This document shows positions 12,801 to 25,160 of a stretch of DNA of 64,000 bases, piece after piece. The DNA lies in NCBI RefSeq assembly GCF_030463565.1, contig NC_134645.1, forward strand, positions 565,501 through 629,500, given 5' to 3'. The translations under genes were made by a program, and so were the position numbers. Every line of letters starts with the position of its first letter. Position 1 is the first letter of the stretch. This DNA comes from Pelecanus crispus. Lineage: Eukaryota; Chordata; Aves; Pelecaniformes; Pelecanidae. The notes below the pieces were generated by a model, which searched no databases, had not been told where the DNA came from, and worked only from the letters and a program-made list of their open reading frames with translations.

Positions 12801-15800
12801 TGCAAAGGTCAGTTTGGGGACTGGTGATATGAGGGGCCAGGTCTGTAGAGAGAAGCCCCCACTGGCAGACATTAACCAGAGGCTCTTTGGCAAGTAGGAG
12901 TTGGGAGGGTGGCTTATGACTCTGGAGATACCTGCGCATGGGACAAAAAGTACAGGGGATTTTGCTGAAATGTTGTGACAAAGGAATTTTTTTTCCCAGT
13001 GCCAGAACAGCAGGTAGGATTCAGTGCTCACATGTGAAGGCAGCGAGCAACCTTACCCATGCATAGATCTGTGGTGATCCACCCCAGATGTCTGTTGGAA
13101 GATCTGTATTCGCCGCTGTTAGCGAGGCAACACGAGTACAGGCTAGTGCTCCTGTTCCTGCATGCAGCCTGGCCGCGGTGGGTGGTGCTGTCCAAGAGGC
13201 TAAGCACCCTGAAAAAAATTAGGGATACTCTACACAAAGTGGCACAGCTTCAACAGCAACAGGTACTGATATGCAACAGGGCACAAGGCTGCCCAACGTG
13301 CAACAGAAATGCATGAAGGGAGTCAAACTCCCTTCCACTAAGATACTTTGGAAAATTCCACCCAGAAACTATAAAAGTGAATAACATCACTGGATGTTTC
13401 CTTAGCTGTTCTCTTCAAACCCGGTCATTTGCACTCACATTACATTTTTTCGTATTAGCTATACAAGCTATATGCTCAAAAATATTTTGAGCGGTATGAA
13501 CAATATATACTTATTTTAATGTAACCATTTAGATGTTTTCTACTGAAGTTCAATTCGCACATCCTAGGACTGTTTACAGTAGGCTAAAAGTGATTTATTA
13601 AGCAGTGTCATTTAATGAGAGTTTAAGCAGAAACACTGCACTGGACTGTTATTGACGCAACTCTAATAAATCTCACAATATAACAAATAAATTAGGAAAA
13701 AGAACAACACTTGACGTTTTCAGTATTATTTTTAAAAGGACGAGGTAACGATATAAATTCATTACTTATAGCCTGGATAATTGTGGATTATTTAAACATG
13801 AAATGCATGCTACATAGAAAAGCTGTTTTTAAACCAGACTTTCAAAAATGAAGAGTGATTGTTCATTAAGAGAAATACTAGAATGCACTGGTGTCTGGAA
13901 TTTGCCGGATCCCATACCATTAGCACACCGTGATTGCATTTAAGGGATTCCACCTTAGGCTTTTGTTCATCACGCAGACGGTGAGACTTATTTTCTGCAG
14001 GGATGAAAAAAAACAGAAAGGAAATGTGGCAGGTAGTGAGCATGGCTGAGAGGGACTAATGCTACTCAGTACACTTTACAGCCTAATTAGAGGAAAAATT
14101 GTGTGCTTTTTATGAGGAGAGAGACAGGATAAGGAAAGAGGAATACGTGAAGGGATATCAAAGCACTAACAGCTTTTTTGCTACCAGAATTAAATGCTAA
14201 CCCCAAGGTGCACTGGTAAAGCTGTACTTGCACAGCAAATCAATATAAATGGTAGACCCCTTTAGGTGGCTTTAGATTTCTGGATATGAATGTCGGTTTT
14301 AAGGAGCAGCTAACTTGCTAATGAAGAGCTACGTTACTAAGAAACCCCACGTCCAAATTAGTAAGTAAAGGCTAGTCAACTGAATCTTACCACATTAATT
14401 TGCAGTCAAACCTTGCTGATTCATATTAATAATTATGCAAACCATTATGAGTGATTGAACTCTGAATTCATAAACAAGTAATTGCAGAAAAGAAATCATA
14501 CCACTGCACACAGCATATTTGTTGATTTTGTGCATCAGATTTAATTTCCTTTTAATTGTTTTTCATAATACACAACATGTTCAATAGTACTCTGTGAAAA
14601 AATGCAATAAACCTTATTTCAGGGTCGGCCATAATTTCCTCATAAAAAGAGCAGACAGCAATGTTTTTAGATCAATTCTGAAGAGCACAGAGTTTAGAAA
14701 GTTTAAAGAGCAGTTCGGTGAGAATCAGCTACACAATAACTGCTACTGTCTAGTAAAGTATCTAAACTTTGCCAAATTCCAGTGCTGAAATAACGGAGAG
14801 TATCTCTTGAGGACACTTAGGATAGGAAAGGACTGCAGCATCTCAGCGTGACACGAGTATTGCCAAGGTCTGCTTTCTGATGGTGCCCCAGGTAATGGCA
14901 CTTAATGTAACATTTCCAGGATATTAAAAACGTAGAAAACGGAAACGATGGATAACCCATCCGCAAAGTGAAGACGCTGGCAAGTGCAGACCATGGCCCA
15001 CATGCCCCCAAGTCAGCAGGTCCCTGCAGTAGCCCCAGTGAGGTTTTGGACTGGGCCCGGTGGGATCAGTATTGTCCTCTACGAGGTCTGCGTTCAGTGA
15101 CCATTTTGCTCGAGCAAGAACTGCAAGATCAGTTGCACTGCACTATGTTTTGCTATTGCAGCTACAGAAAAAAGGGGTTTGTAAACCACAGGTTTTAAAA
15201 CAGTTGTCTTCCAAAGAAAAGACATTGCGGGCTTGGTCATAGTTCTGTTAAAAGGGGTAAAAAAGCACAGGCTTCCTTTCTACGATTTACTTATCAAAAA
15301 GTACAACAGAAATGTCAGCCTATAAATTAGTGAACATTAGCGTTACTTTGTAAATCTGCCTGATGAAGTAAATCACAGATTCATTGTCCGTAAGACTATC
15401 GATTTCACTAATTATTGGGTCAGGGCAGTAACAGAGAGTCCTAGATTAATGAATTTAACAGGAGTGACCAAGATGCACGGACAAACAAGTGTTCAGTGAG
15501 TAAAACTATAGAGCAAGGAGTTAAATAGCTTTCTTGCTACAACCATGCTGTTGGTTCGACATTTGCTTGATTGTTCAGCAGTTGTAAGTGAGTTTTAAGA
15601 AACTGCAAACCAGGGAACATTTTATGTTCTTTGTGATTAAGAATGGTGCTTTCAGGTGGTGCTTTATGAGATTTTACGCAAATGAGTCTTGCTTTTCACC
15701 TACATAAACAAGCTGTCTTTCAAAATTATTGGTCAAATGGTATTTAGCAGGAAATGCTCAGTGGTTTTATTTATATTGTCTTTAAATTTACACTTTATGA

Positions 15801-17605
15801 TTCCTGGTCCAGCTATGCAAGGTATATCTGGAAATAGTCTATGTCCTTTACTGGTATCACAGTATCTTTGTAATTAAGAGTCTTAAAAACATCCATGTAT
15901 TGTCCCCAAAACAATGCATCTTCTCTTTTCCTGGCAAGACGGGACACGTGCACTTGTGTTGGAGAAAAGACGTTTGCTAATCTGCAAACTGTGTTTGGGA
16001 AGGAATGTGAGAATGACCTGGAAATTAAAATTGCATTGCATCCCAACCCACCGCAGTACTTTCCCTGCTCCTGGGAAGTGGAATCCCTGCTCTTCGTAGG
16101 CACTCCTGGCATAATTGTGTTACACTTGAGCCCGTGTCAGCTGACCAGCTGCTTCAGTTTCATCTGTGTTTGTCCTTCTGGCTTGGTTCATGGTGTTTGT
16201 AATAGCAGCTTTCTTCTTACTGACTAGGTAGTGGCAAAAACAAGGAGGAATGAGGTATACTGCAGCAAAAGCACACCAGCATCTGGGCAGCTTTTTCCAT
16301 CACGTGCCAAAATGAGAATGAGAAACTCAGCTTCCATAAACTGCCAAAGTCATGCAAGTTTAAAGAATCCAAACGTGCTAAGGAATGACTTTGAGTATTC
16401 TGAGGTCTGAGTATTTGAGAACTGATAGGATCTTTCAGATGTAGCTGATACAGCCTGGAGATTTTTGCATTTCAAGCATTACATTTCATCTTAAAAAAAA
16501 GAAATTTAAACCCAGAAAAATGGACATCCAGCTTGAAAATGTACCATGTTGTACTAGGTGTGGGATGCTACAGAGAGGAGAGGAGACTCTACACTACTTA
16601 CGGATTAACAGGAGATTAAGTTTATCAATGACTCTGCCTTATATTGTGTACTAAAAAATTGTGTGCTGCTCTGCATATGCTTACAGTGCTGGGTGATGGA
16701 AGGTACAACTCTGACCGGAGTCCCGCTGAGTTTAATGGGAAGGCACGTCACGAGTGAACTGTAGACTGCAAGAGATCTGTATTAATGATTATTTAGAGAC
16801 ATTTAACAAAGTTGCAAATGGATTGAAACCCCTTCATAGATTGTCTGAGTTTCTGAACTTAGTTGTTTCCTCCGAGTTTATGTGTGTTGGTGAAAGAGCG
16901 GGGATAGCAAGGATGTAAGGAGTTGGATTTGGTTTTGTTATTGTTCCCATAAAACCTTTGAGTAGCAAAAGAACACCGACTGACACAGCGTCCTCCAAAT
17001 CTGTAGTTACCAACATGCCAGTAGTCTGCAGAGGGATTTTTCAAAGGCATCGTCACGAGGAATGGGTGCCCACCTGCCCTTCGAGCGTTTGAAAACCCCC
17101 AGCCTTGTCCCGGTCTCACAGCAGAGAGAAGTCACCGGGAGCGCAGGCGAGGCAGCAGCGAGCGCCTGCTGCTGAGGGCCGCCGTTTCGATTCCCTTAAC
17201 TGCATCCTGCGCCAGAGCACGGCGGTGTCGGCGTGCACGCGCGCTCTGGCAATTTGGTAAGCTCACCTGCAGGGAGGGATTATTCCACGCAGTTTAATGA
17301 GCCGTCAGCTCTGCATTCCCAGTGCATAAGGTGTGCCCACGGGCCTGTCTGCGGTGGCACCGGTTACGTCTGCTGTCATCAGGCTCATGGAAGCAGCAAG
17401 AAAAGCAATGGAAGTAATTAAAAACATATTACCATCCTCATATTAAAATGAAAACCACTATTTTTCAGGCTGTAATAATGAGATTTACTTTCACATTAAG
17501 AGGAATGAAAAAATCAAAGCTTTTTTTAAAAATAGGTTTCTGGTTTTTTGCCATGTTGGATACATTCATATCATTGCTTTCAGTTTCTCTTTGCACCAGT
17601 GGTTT

Positions 17606-17650
17606 GGTTTGGGTTTTTTGGGGTTTTTTTTGGTTTTTTTTTTTTGAGAG
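17606..17650. repeat. T/G-rich low-complexity tract
   Basis: Runs of TTTGG and long T tracts, of the low-complexity type common in bird introns. Confidence 0.75.
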
Positions 17651-19832
17651 GATTTCAGCTGAGATTTTCCAAGAAAAGCACCCAATATGAAATGCATAAA
17701 GACAAAATCAACAATGGTGCTCAGAAGCCCATCTTTAATAATGTAAGTAGAAATTATTCGGGCCTTGATTTGCTTCATTTTCATGAAGGGCAGCCCAGCT
17801 TGCAGAAGTTTGGAAAACATTGCAGTGGTGTGATAGAAGTGATCTGTATGAGTATTGCAGTTATGCCAAGCTTGCGCATGATAAAAGATTAGGTCTGCCG
17901 GAGTAGAAAAGCTCACTCTACAGAGCTGGTCTGCACCTTTCTGCCATTACTTTCTTGTCATAGGATTTAAAACTATTTATAAAAATTTCAATTACTGATT
18001 TTTTTTTTTAAGTTTATATCTTGCTTTCTGTTTTCTTCTTGTACAAACAGAGTGTGTTATCGTGAAGGTTTTTCATTCCATCTTTAAGATTTTCTGGCTG
18101 TAACACCTTGCTGTCAGTGACACAACTCATGCCGTTAGACCTGACCTAGGCGGCAGAGACGCTGCCAGCGGTCAGCGTCGGGTCCTCGCTGCCTCCGCTT
18201 TAGAGTGCCAGGACACACGGCAGACGTGCGGCAGCTTCAGAATGAGCTTTCACAGGGGCGGAAGCCTTGTCCTCCGAAAGTGGTGCGTAGTTGCAAATGA
18301 AGTGGAGACTAAATACAGAGAGCTCTCAGACAGAAAGCCATGTGCCTGCGTACTCCATTTTTGCTTGCTAAAGTGAGCCAACTCTGTCCATTTTATTTAA
18401 CGCTGTATCTCTTGAAAAGGGAAGGATTCCGTGTCTTTTTTACAGGACGCCACTAAATATTTTCCTCCTTCTCCCCTTTCATCTAATGTAGGCTACACAT
18501 CACAAATGAGGCAGAACAGACTTTAAATATTGTTTGTCAATGAAAGGCGAGACCAGCTTCCTAGCAACAAAAAGGATGTCGCTTATTGTCTTCAAAAGGA
18601 GACCGTTTCATCCCCTCTCGTTACAAATGCCTTCCCATGATAGCTTCTGTCAATATAAAAGTCTGCCAGCAGGGGATCCCCGTTAGGAAGTGACCAAGTT
18701 TGAAAACCCGTTATGCTCCTGGCAAACATTGTCATCTTGTACATATTTAGCCTGATCACTCTGGCAGGTTATGAAAGACTAAATGGTGCAAACACATGTG
18801 GCAGATGCCGTTCTCATGATAGTTGAGGAGCCTTTGAGCCTCTGTTGGTAGCATGCCAGCTTCATCTTGTACACTGAAGAGCATTATACTTTCCAGCCTT
18901 CTACAGCTTGCCCTGAGGGACTGCTGCTGAAGTGGTAATAAAATTCAGAATGAGCCTCAGAAAGTCAACTTGTTGGTTTGGCTTCAAATGGTTTGGGTTT
19001 GTTTGTTTGTTTTTTTTCATTATTAAACTTCCCTTTAGCAGCCATATGTAGATCTGCTTTCTCAAAAACACCATGTGCCCCTTTAGAAAGGTGATTCTAA
19101 CCGAAAAGATAAACAGATAAAAATGCAGAGCCAGCAAAGTACGTGAATTGTTTCTGTGAAGCGTATCTTTAAATTCCCTTTGGTGGTTCCATTTCCTCAG
19201 GTGAAGGGAAGCAAAGGGAAGCTGGGAGAAATGATGTTTACTGGTAGCTCCTCTTGGCAGCCTATCTGGAAAATACAGACAAGACGTTCTCCATTCCCCA
19301 AAAAAGAGTTATTTTATTTGCATTCAATATTGCAAACTGGGTGACGCATTTCAGGTTTTGAGCTCCAAACCTGTGAATAGTGACAGGAACAGTTAAAAAT
19401 GCGGTTATGGACCGAGCTGGTAACAGTTGCAGTAATATGTAGCATCCCTGAAATATTTTATGAACGTCATTTAATGCAACATCTCAGTGAGGTAGGGGAG
19501 CAACTTAACCAAGGTAAGGAGTTGGAAGATGTGCCTCAGTCAAGAGATGAAGTCGCCTTATCAGGGTTAGAATTAAAATTAAGATGCCAGCTTGAAAACA
19601 AAATGCTCTGCCAGTGGAACATGGCTTTTAGCAGGGCATATCAGGAAAAATAGAGAGTCTTTAATTAGCTTAATGTATTCTTGTATAACACCCCCCCTTT
19701 TCCTTGCTTTGCGATCTGACATCAAGCTTGAGTTAAAGGATTGTGTTGGGTGGGGTTTTTCTTCTGAAATTGATGGGTTTTTAAATATTGGGGGAATATC
19801 CTGTTCTTCTCTAGCTCTCTGCACACGTTATA

Positions 19833-19885
19833 GGTGTATATATATACCTATATAGGTATGCGTATATATATGGATATATAAATAA
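19833..19885. repeat. TATA-type microsatellite
   Basis: Imperfect TATATACC/TATAGG/TATATATGG repeat in the large CFAP61 intron. Confidence 0.75.
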
Positions 19886-21358
19886 AGATACTTACAGCTG
19901 AGCTGATCTTTTCTAACATTGCGTATCCGAATGAATAGGTGTCAGTTGGGGTAGCGTGCTACCAGAGACTCCTAGGCTGGGCAGCGCTCGCCATAGCAAG
20001 AACGCAGTACTTGTAGTAGTGTCAATAAACATTTATACTGTGAAGACATCTATCAGAGAGAGCCCCGCTGTGCTGGACACTCTGCACATCTAGGAGAGGC
20101 AGCCCCAGCCAGGCTGCGATACAGACAGAAACGCAGATGAAGGGGCACGGTGGGAAGTGTGGGAAGAGAGCTTAGGATGGGATGAGCGTGTAAAAAACCC
20201 GGCAAAGTTCTGCCAGGTGCACGAAGCGTTATTGATTGTGCAGGGCTTTAGTGAGAGCTGAAGTTTTGTTCAAAGAGTGGGAGGGGGGAAATCCTGCCAT
20301 TTGATATTAAGGACAAAAAAAAATCTTCTGCAAAAAGGAAAGTGCACGTTAGTTTTCTGTAGACAGGTAGGTCAGAATTACTAAACTTGTGTAGCGCCTT
20401 TTAAGCTGCTTTATCCAGATGTTCATTTAAAGACCGCGCAACCGAATCAAGCGATAGCGTACGCGTGCCCCTGACAGCAGTGCCGAGCGTGCTGCTGCCG
20501 TTCCCAAGACGAGAACGCTGGTCGCAGCCACGCAAATGCACTCGTCTTAAAACTTCCTGGGTGACCCTGCTGGCATCTGTTCAGTCATTACTGGGATGAA
20601 CGTGGGGCACCTCCTGGCTCCGGTTAGCATTAACAAGAATTACACGCAGAGCGTCTCACTGAAGCTGTAAAAATTATTTTTCATTGTCGAGGAAAGAGAA
20701 ATAAATCACAGCTTTGTAATCTAGTTGCCTCCAGTTATATTTACAGCCTTGAGGTTCTACCTCGAGTCATGTCCTCTCCATCCTTCTGCTCCTTTTTCAC
20801 CGAAGAATGCTGTCATGAATGCTGTCACTGAAATAAAAAGTTACAAGAGCTTCCTCCTAGAATAGGTTCAATTTAGCTTCAGCGCACTAGTGCAAAGAAC
20901 ATATTGCAACACTGTGGTGGCCTGTTTTTCTGGCCTTTATTAATCCAGAAACCTTAATGATGAACAACATTTGTGTCATTGTCTACACAAATTTAATTTG
21001 TTTATGCAGCAGTTCAGTTAATCCTGCAATCTGCTTTTCTCAAATGAGGACAGATAATGGAGACACCGTTCTTTACAGGTCTTCAGGCTTTTAAATTCTG
21101 ATAAAATCAGGATTCTTCACTGGGTCTTGCCACAGCTCTGAATTAAGCCACTTTAAATGTAATTACTGAAGCTGGCTGTACATCAGGAACATCCATTAAA
21201 AGAATTGATTGACCATGCTGTTACGGGAGGCATTTTATGAACAAACGATCATGATGGGTCCAGAACTGTAATTTATAAAGGCAAAAAAGCAGGTAAATAC
21301 TTTATTAGTGGTTAATGAGAGGTTCACAAGATAACTAAATTTCTTCTTTTTTAACCAG

Positions 21359-21449
21359 CTACTTCAGGGAACCTTGGTCCATGGCCATCTATCACGATCG
21401 GTTTATTGATCTCAAGAAGGAACTGCGCCAAATCCTGATCTCGGAACAG
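21359..21449 (+). CDS. CFAP61: CFAP61 internal exon (fourth in window)
   Basis: This 91-bp exon follows a strong acceptor (TTCTTCTTTTTTAACCAG) and ends at GAACAG|GTAAGA. Its first base completes the split Ser codon of the previous exon, giving ...DLYS-YFREPWSMAIYHD, then RFIDLKKELRQILISEQ. It ends in phase 0. It is separated from the previous exon by a 16.4-kb intron in which I recognise no other exon. The sequence is a clear CFAP61 C-terminal segment, with an amphipathic Lys/Glu/Leu-rich stretch at the end. Confidence 0.9.
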
Positions 21450-24349
21450 GTAAGAAAAATGACTGGCAAGCGCATTTTATTATTTAGGTAATTTGTTAGT
21501 GTTGTTCACTTCGGTTTCTTCTCCCATCTTTCTCCTAAAGCTTTACATTTCTGTTTAGCTAATTCCTCTGGGAAAACTGAGCAGGTCCTACATCTCACGG
21601 GGGGCTCACCAAGCGCAGCATATTGTTCGGTTTTGTTATTTAGGCATGTTTTCAGTTCATATTTCAGGCATATCAGGCAAATTTGCTAGTAAAACTTTAA
21701 GTTGCTTTGTTTTCCTTGACGGCATTTTTGCGTTATACGTGCAGTTTGGTACAACTACCCAGCAGAATCTGGAGGCTTATTTGTTCAGTTATCTATCCCC
21801 CTTTTTTTCCCTTAATGTTTCCTAATACGGATATACTACAGGCCGTCCTAAACCTGTCTCAGCTGAGCGTAGGAGAAGTAGATTTTTCAACATCTACCCA
21901 CAGGGAATGGCTTTTGTAGCCGAAACAGCAAAAGCAACTGGCTTTTTCAGTGATAAGTGGATTTCCTGAATAAGGATGAAATGAAAATGTTTGCTAACGC
22001 CGTTTACAGCTTTGGCCTTAGTAGCCTAGGCGGAGGCGTAAAGTCTCAGCAGCCTGTAACTCTGCCTGCTCAAAATCCAAAGCCCACGAAAAGAACTGCT
22101 AACTGCAGATTTTCAACAACCCCAAGAACTGCCTCCCTCGCCCCCTGCTGAATTTCTGGCTGATCTCAAACATAATTTGCAGTCTGGATCTTGATACTTG
22201 CAGCCCACTACTTGGGACCTGTTCTCCCTCTCTCCTCACGCTGCTTTTGCTTTTGTTTAACGCAATGGAACTCCGTGTGACGGCAGTATTTTTTAAGCGT
22301 TCGCTCACGGCGTGTTTAACTGTGCCGAAAACAAACAGAATCCACTGTAAATGGAGGCAGGGTGACAAAAGGAAGGGACGTTGCGTAGGCTGTAGCCCAC
22401 CCGTTTCCACGGCCCGAACCGGCGTGCTGCCGTACGCCACAGCTGTAGCCACGCGCGCTCGGCCCCCGCCTCCTCCCCGAAGGGCTGGACGCAATTTTCC
22501 TCCTATTGTCAGGATACAGAAAGTGCCTCAGTGCCGCTTTGGTTTAGATTCTTGTGGAAGACGCCTATAAAAGAACACAAAATGAAATTCTGTGCAGAAT
22601 GGGAGGCCTGATGAGAAGTGTTTTTCTTGCTATCGTTCGACCACATTTCGCACGCTGTAAGCATGAACAACTTTAGAGAAAGGGGAATTGGTATCCTACA
22701 AATTAAAGACTCGCCTGCCTTACCCTTTTCCTGTTGCAGTAGTCCTGACACACAAAAACAGTCTCGCTGAACGGACTGACAGCACCTCTGTGAGTCAGAA
22801 TTGCTTACATGAGCACAGGTGACGGTGTCTGCATCTGAACGCAAATTTGTCTTTTACTTTTTGGATTTTCTTCACGGTGATTTTAACTATATTTACTAAA
22901 TGTCACATTTATACGTTTCCCTTGGGTGTTCCTTCTAGGCACGCTGCCAAATGCATGGTAGGTACCGTGCACTCAGGGAATCGATCTTAAATGCCCGGGT
23001 GCTGGCTGTACTTCTGTCCAGAGCAGGAGACCTACTCTCTTTGCTTCCTGTTGCTCCTGTTCCAGCTCACTTCGGCGTGCAGATAGGCTAGTAATGAAAC
23101 GGTAAAAATGAGGGGCAAATACACCTTTGAAAGAGAGGTTTAGGAACTGTGAGTGTAAATACACAGAAGTCAGACATTTCTGCTTACAGTTTCCACAGAA
23201 ACTGGAAATCAGCCTCATGCGTTAGGGATAATATTTACGGAAATGTTCACTAGCGGTACACAATACCTGCGCAGAGAGGCCAGTTACAGCTGGGACAGGG
23301 AGCACATTTTCAGCCCGTGTACTGAAATCGTCACCCCCGGCGCCGCACTCGATGCGCGCCCGACTCTTGCACACGGGATGCTCCCGCCTGTCGCCGAAAG
23401 CCGAGCGGCGGCGTGGGGAATGTTTACCCTTTCGCGGAATCGCTAACATGTGTTTATTTCAACATGCAGAGCTCCAGCTATGCAAACATGCAGATGGCGG
23501 GGCTGGGTTTTTGCACCTACATCAGCTGTTGAAGTATTACAGCAAACTGAGGGCACACATGTGCAGCGCGAGATTTGCTGGGAAAGGCACTTGTCCTCGA
23601 TAAGAAAGAATGGTCCAATTTTCAAATTGCAGCTGGGGTCGCGCGGAGGAGTGGGTTAAAAGCGGCTAGTACAGTAGGCACGGGGGGGAATTTCCTCCGG
23701 CGAGCGCTGGAAAGGCGTCGGGCCACGCTGCATCCGACACGTCCGCGGGTTTTTTGCAGACGTTGGTTCAGTTCCACGCAAACGTTGCACCTGTGGCCGT
23801 TCCCCCTGACGAGTGCTGGTCGTTTTGGAGGGATAAACACCCCAGCATCGCCCGGCACCGGCACCGCGCTTCCCGGCTGGAAGTGCCGATGAAGCAGGGA
23901 ACCGGCGGGACCGCTGGCCATGCCCTCCCGGGGGGCTGCAGCCCCGCAGCTCCCGTGCCCTCCCGGGGGGCTGCAGCCCCGCAGCTCCCGTGCCCTCCCG
24001 GGGGGCTGCAGCCCCGCAGCTCCCGTGCCCTCCCGGGGGGCTGCAGCCCTGCAGCTGCTGTACCCTCCCGGGGGGCTGCAGCCCACAGCCCCCGTGCCCT
24101 CCTGGGGGGCTGCAGCCCTGCAGCTGCTGTGCCCTCCCGGGGGGCTGCAGCCCACAGCCCCCGTGCCCTCCTGGGGGGCTGCAGCCCCACAGCAGCCATG
24201 TCTTCTCCAGGGGCTGCAGCCCCGCAGCCCCCCGGCCTCGCTCCGCACCTGGTGCCGCCGCCGCGAGCCCCTCGCCCCCGCCGCCACGCTGCAGCTCCCC
24301 GGTGCGCGTCCCCGCTCCCGGACGGCTGCCTGACGGCTCTGCCTTGCAG
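21450..24349 (+). other. CFAP61: CFAP61 intron before the last exon
   Basis: Composition changes from AT-rich to very GC-rich along this intron. The final third (from about 23,240) is CpG-dense and ends in the 35-bp minisatellite. I see no exon here. The reading frames in the repeat are artefacts of tandem periodicity. Confidence 0.6.
23921..24235. repeat. 35-bp GC-rich minisatellite
   Basis: Tandem units of 35 bp begin at 23921, 23956, 23991, 24026 and 24061 (start TGCCCTCCCG, then GGGGGCTGCAGCCCCGCAGC). They continue as diverged copies (Pro/Ala-type variants with CCACAGCCCCC or CTGCAGCTGCTG) to about 24,235. The first four copies are almost identical, which suggests recent amplification. 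It lies in the last CFAP61 intron, about 115 bp before the acceptor of the last exon. Each unit holds the palindromic core GGGGCTGCAGCCCC or a close variant, so hairpins are likely. Confidence 0.92.
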
Positions 24350-24553
24350 GTGCCTGGGCTGCCCGCCGCCGGCCAGCCGCCCCCGCGGGACCCCGAGGAG
24401 CGGAGCCCCTGCCCGCCGCCGCTGCGGGAGCCCGTCCGCCGCTACCTGAGCCGCCACCGAGCCCACCTGCCCATGTACGCCCCGGCCGGCGCCCGACCCC
24501 CGCCCACCGCAGGTGAGACGGCAGCGGCGGGCAGCGCGCCCCGGCCTTCCTGA
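24350..24553 (+). CDS. CFAP61: CFAP61 probable last coding exon (possible penultimate)
   Basis: The acceptor CTGCCTTGCAG opens directly in phase 0, as the previous exon requires. The frame reads VPGLPAAGQPPPRD, then EPVRRYLSRHRAHLPMYA, and reaches TGA at 24551-24553. The RRYL...HLPMYA stretch looks like a conserved tail, while the Pro/Arg/Ala-rich ends reflect the extreme GC content. A donor-like CAG|GTGAG at 24510-24517 lies in frame near the end, so the exon might instead stop at 24512 (phase 1) and splice onward. I see no AATAAA or ATTAAA between the stop and INSM1, so the 3' end of the transcript is unresolved. The exon lies between a 35-bp and a 39-bp minisatellite. Assignment as CFAP61 is by phase, order and the tail motif (inference); the exact end is uncertain. 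Confidence 0.62.
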   Translation: MPGLPAAGQPPPRDPEERSPCPPPLREPVRRYLSRHRAHLPMYAPAGARPPPTAGETAAAGSAPRPS

Positions 24554-24569
24554 AGCCGCACCGGGGGGA

Positions 24570-25110
24570 ACGGGGAGGGGGCTCGGGGTGCAGCACCGGG
24601 GCGGGGACACGGCTCTTGGGGTGCAGCCCCGCTGGGGACACGGCTCCCGGGGTGCAGCACTGGGGCGGGGACATAGATCTTGGGGTGCAGCCCCGCTGGG
24701 GACAGGGCTCTCGGGGTGCAGCTGGGGGTCTGGGGACACGGTTCCCGGGGTGCAGCCCCGGCCGGGGTTTGGGAACGCGGTTCCCGGGGTGCAGCCCTGA
24801 TGGGGGTTTGGGGACACGGTTCCCGGGGTGCAGTCCCGGCCGGGGTTTGGGAACGCGGTTCCCGGGGTGCAGCCCCGATGGGGGTTTGGGGACACGGTTC
24901 CCGGGGTGCAGCCCCGATGGGGGTTTGGGGACACGGTTCCCGGGGTGCAGCCCCGATGGGGGTTTGGGGACACGGTTCCCGGGGTGCAGCCCCGGCCGGG
25001 GTTTGGGAACGCGGTTCCCGGGGTGCAGCCCCGGCCGGGGTTTGGGGACACGGTTCCCGGGGTGCAGCCCCCCGGGGGGGTTTGGGGACGCGGCTCCCGG
25101 GGTGCAGCCC
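24570..25110. repeat. 39-bp GC-rich minisatellite
   Basis: Tandem units of about 39 bp, with the pattern CCCGGGGTGCAGCCCCG, then a G-rich GGGGGTTTGGG block, then GACACGGTT or AACGCGGTT. Roughly ten well-kept copies lie between 24,740 and 25,090, with looser, shorter copies before them. Because 39 is a multiple of three, long open frames appear in several frames on both strands; these are not genes. Two unit types alternate (GATG and GCCGG variants), so blocks of several units seem to have been copied together. It lies between the last CFAP61 exon and the INSM1 promoter. Confidence 0.93.
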
Positions 25111-25143
25111 GGCGGGGGGCGGCGGCGCGTGCCCGGCGGGCCC

Positions 25144-25160
25144 GCAGCTGTATGCTAATG
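25144..25160 (+). promoter_or_regulatory. INSM1: Upstream copy of a duplicated POU/homeodomain-like element
   Basis: GCAGCTGTATGCTAATG recurs 213 bp downstream with one mismatch. The core ATGCTAAT resembles POU or homeodomain sites (octamer-like, TAAT core). It stands out as one of very few A/T-containing words in the GC-rich island. Role inferred. Confidence 0.5.

Larger units (their letters stand above)
4925..21358 (+). other. CFAP61: Large CFAP61 intron (16.4 kb)
   Basis: No exon was recognised on either strand; the open frames here are short and of random character. Contents are A-rich low complexity at 5940-5990, TA/ATA microsatellites at about 8723-8827 and 19833-19885, a long imperfect hairpin at 9844-9878, T/G-rich low complexity at about 17606-17650, and AT-rich blocks dense in homeodomain-like TAAT cores (about 14390-14490 and 20930-21060) that could be conserved enhancers. 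The region around 6590-6760 and 17060-17370 is GC-richer than the rest, with nothing identifiable. Confidence 0.6.
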
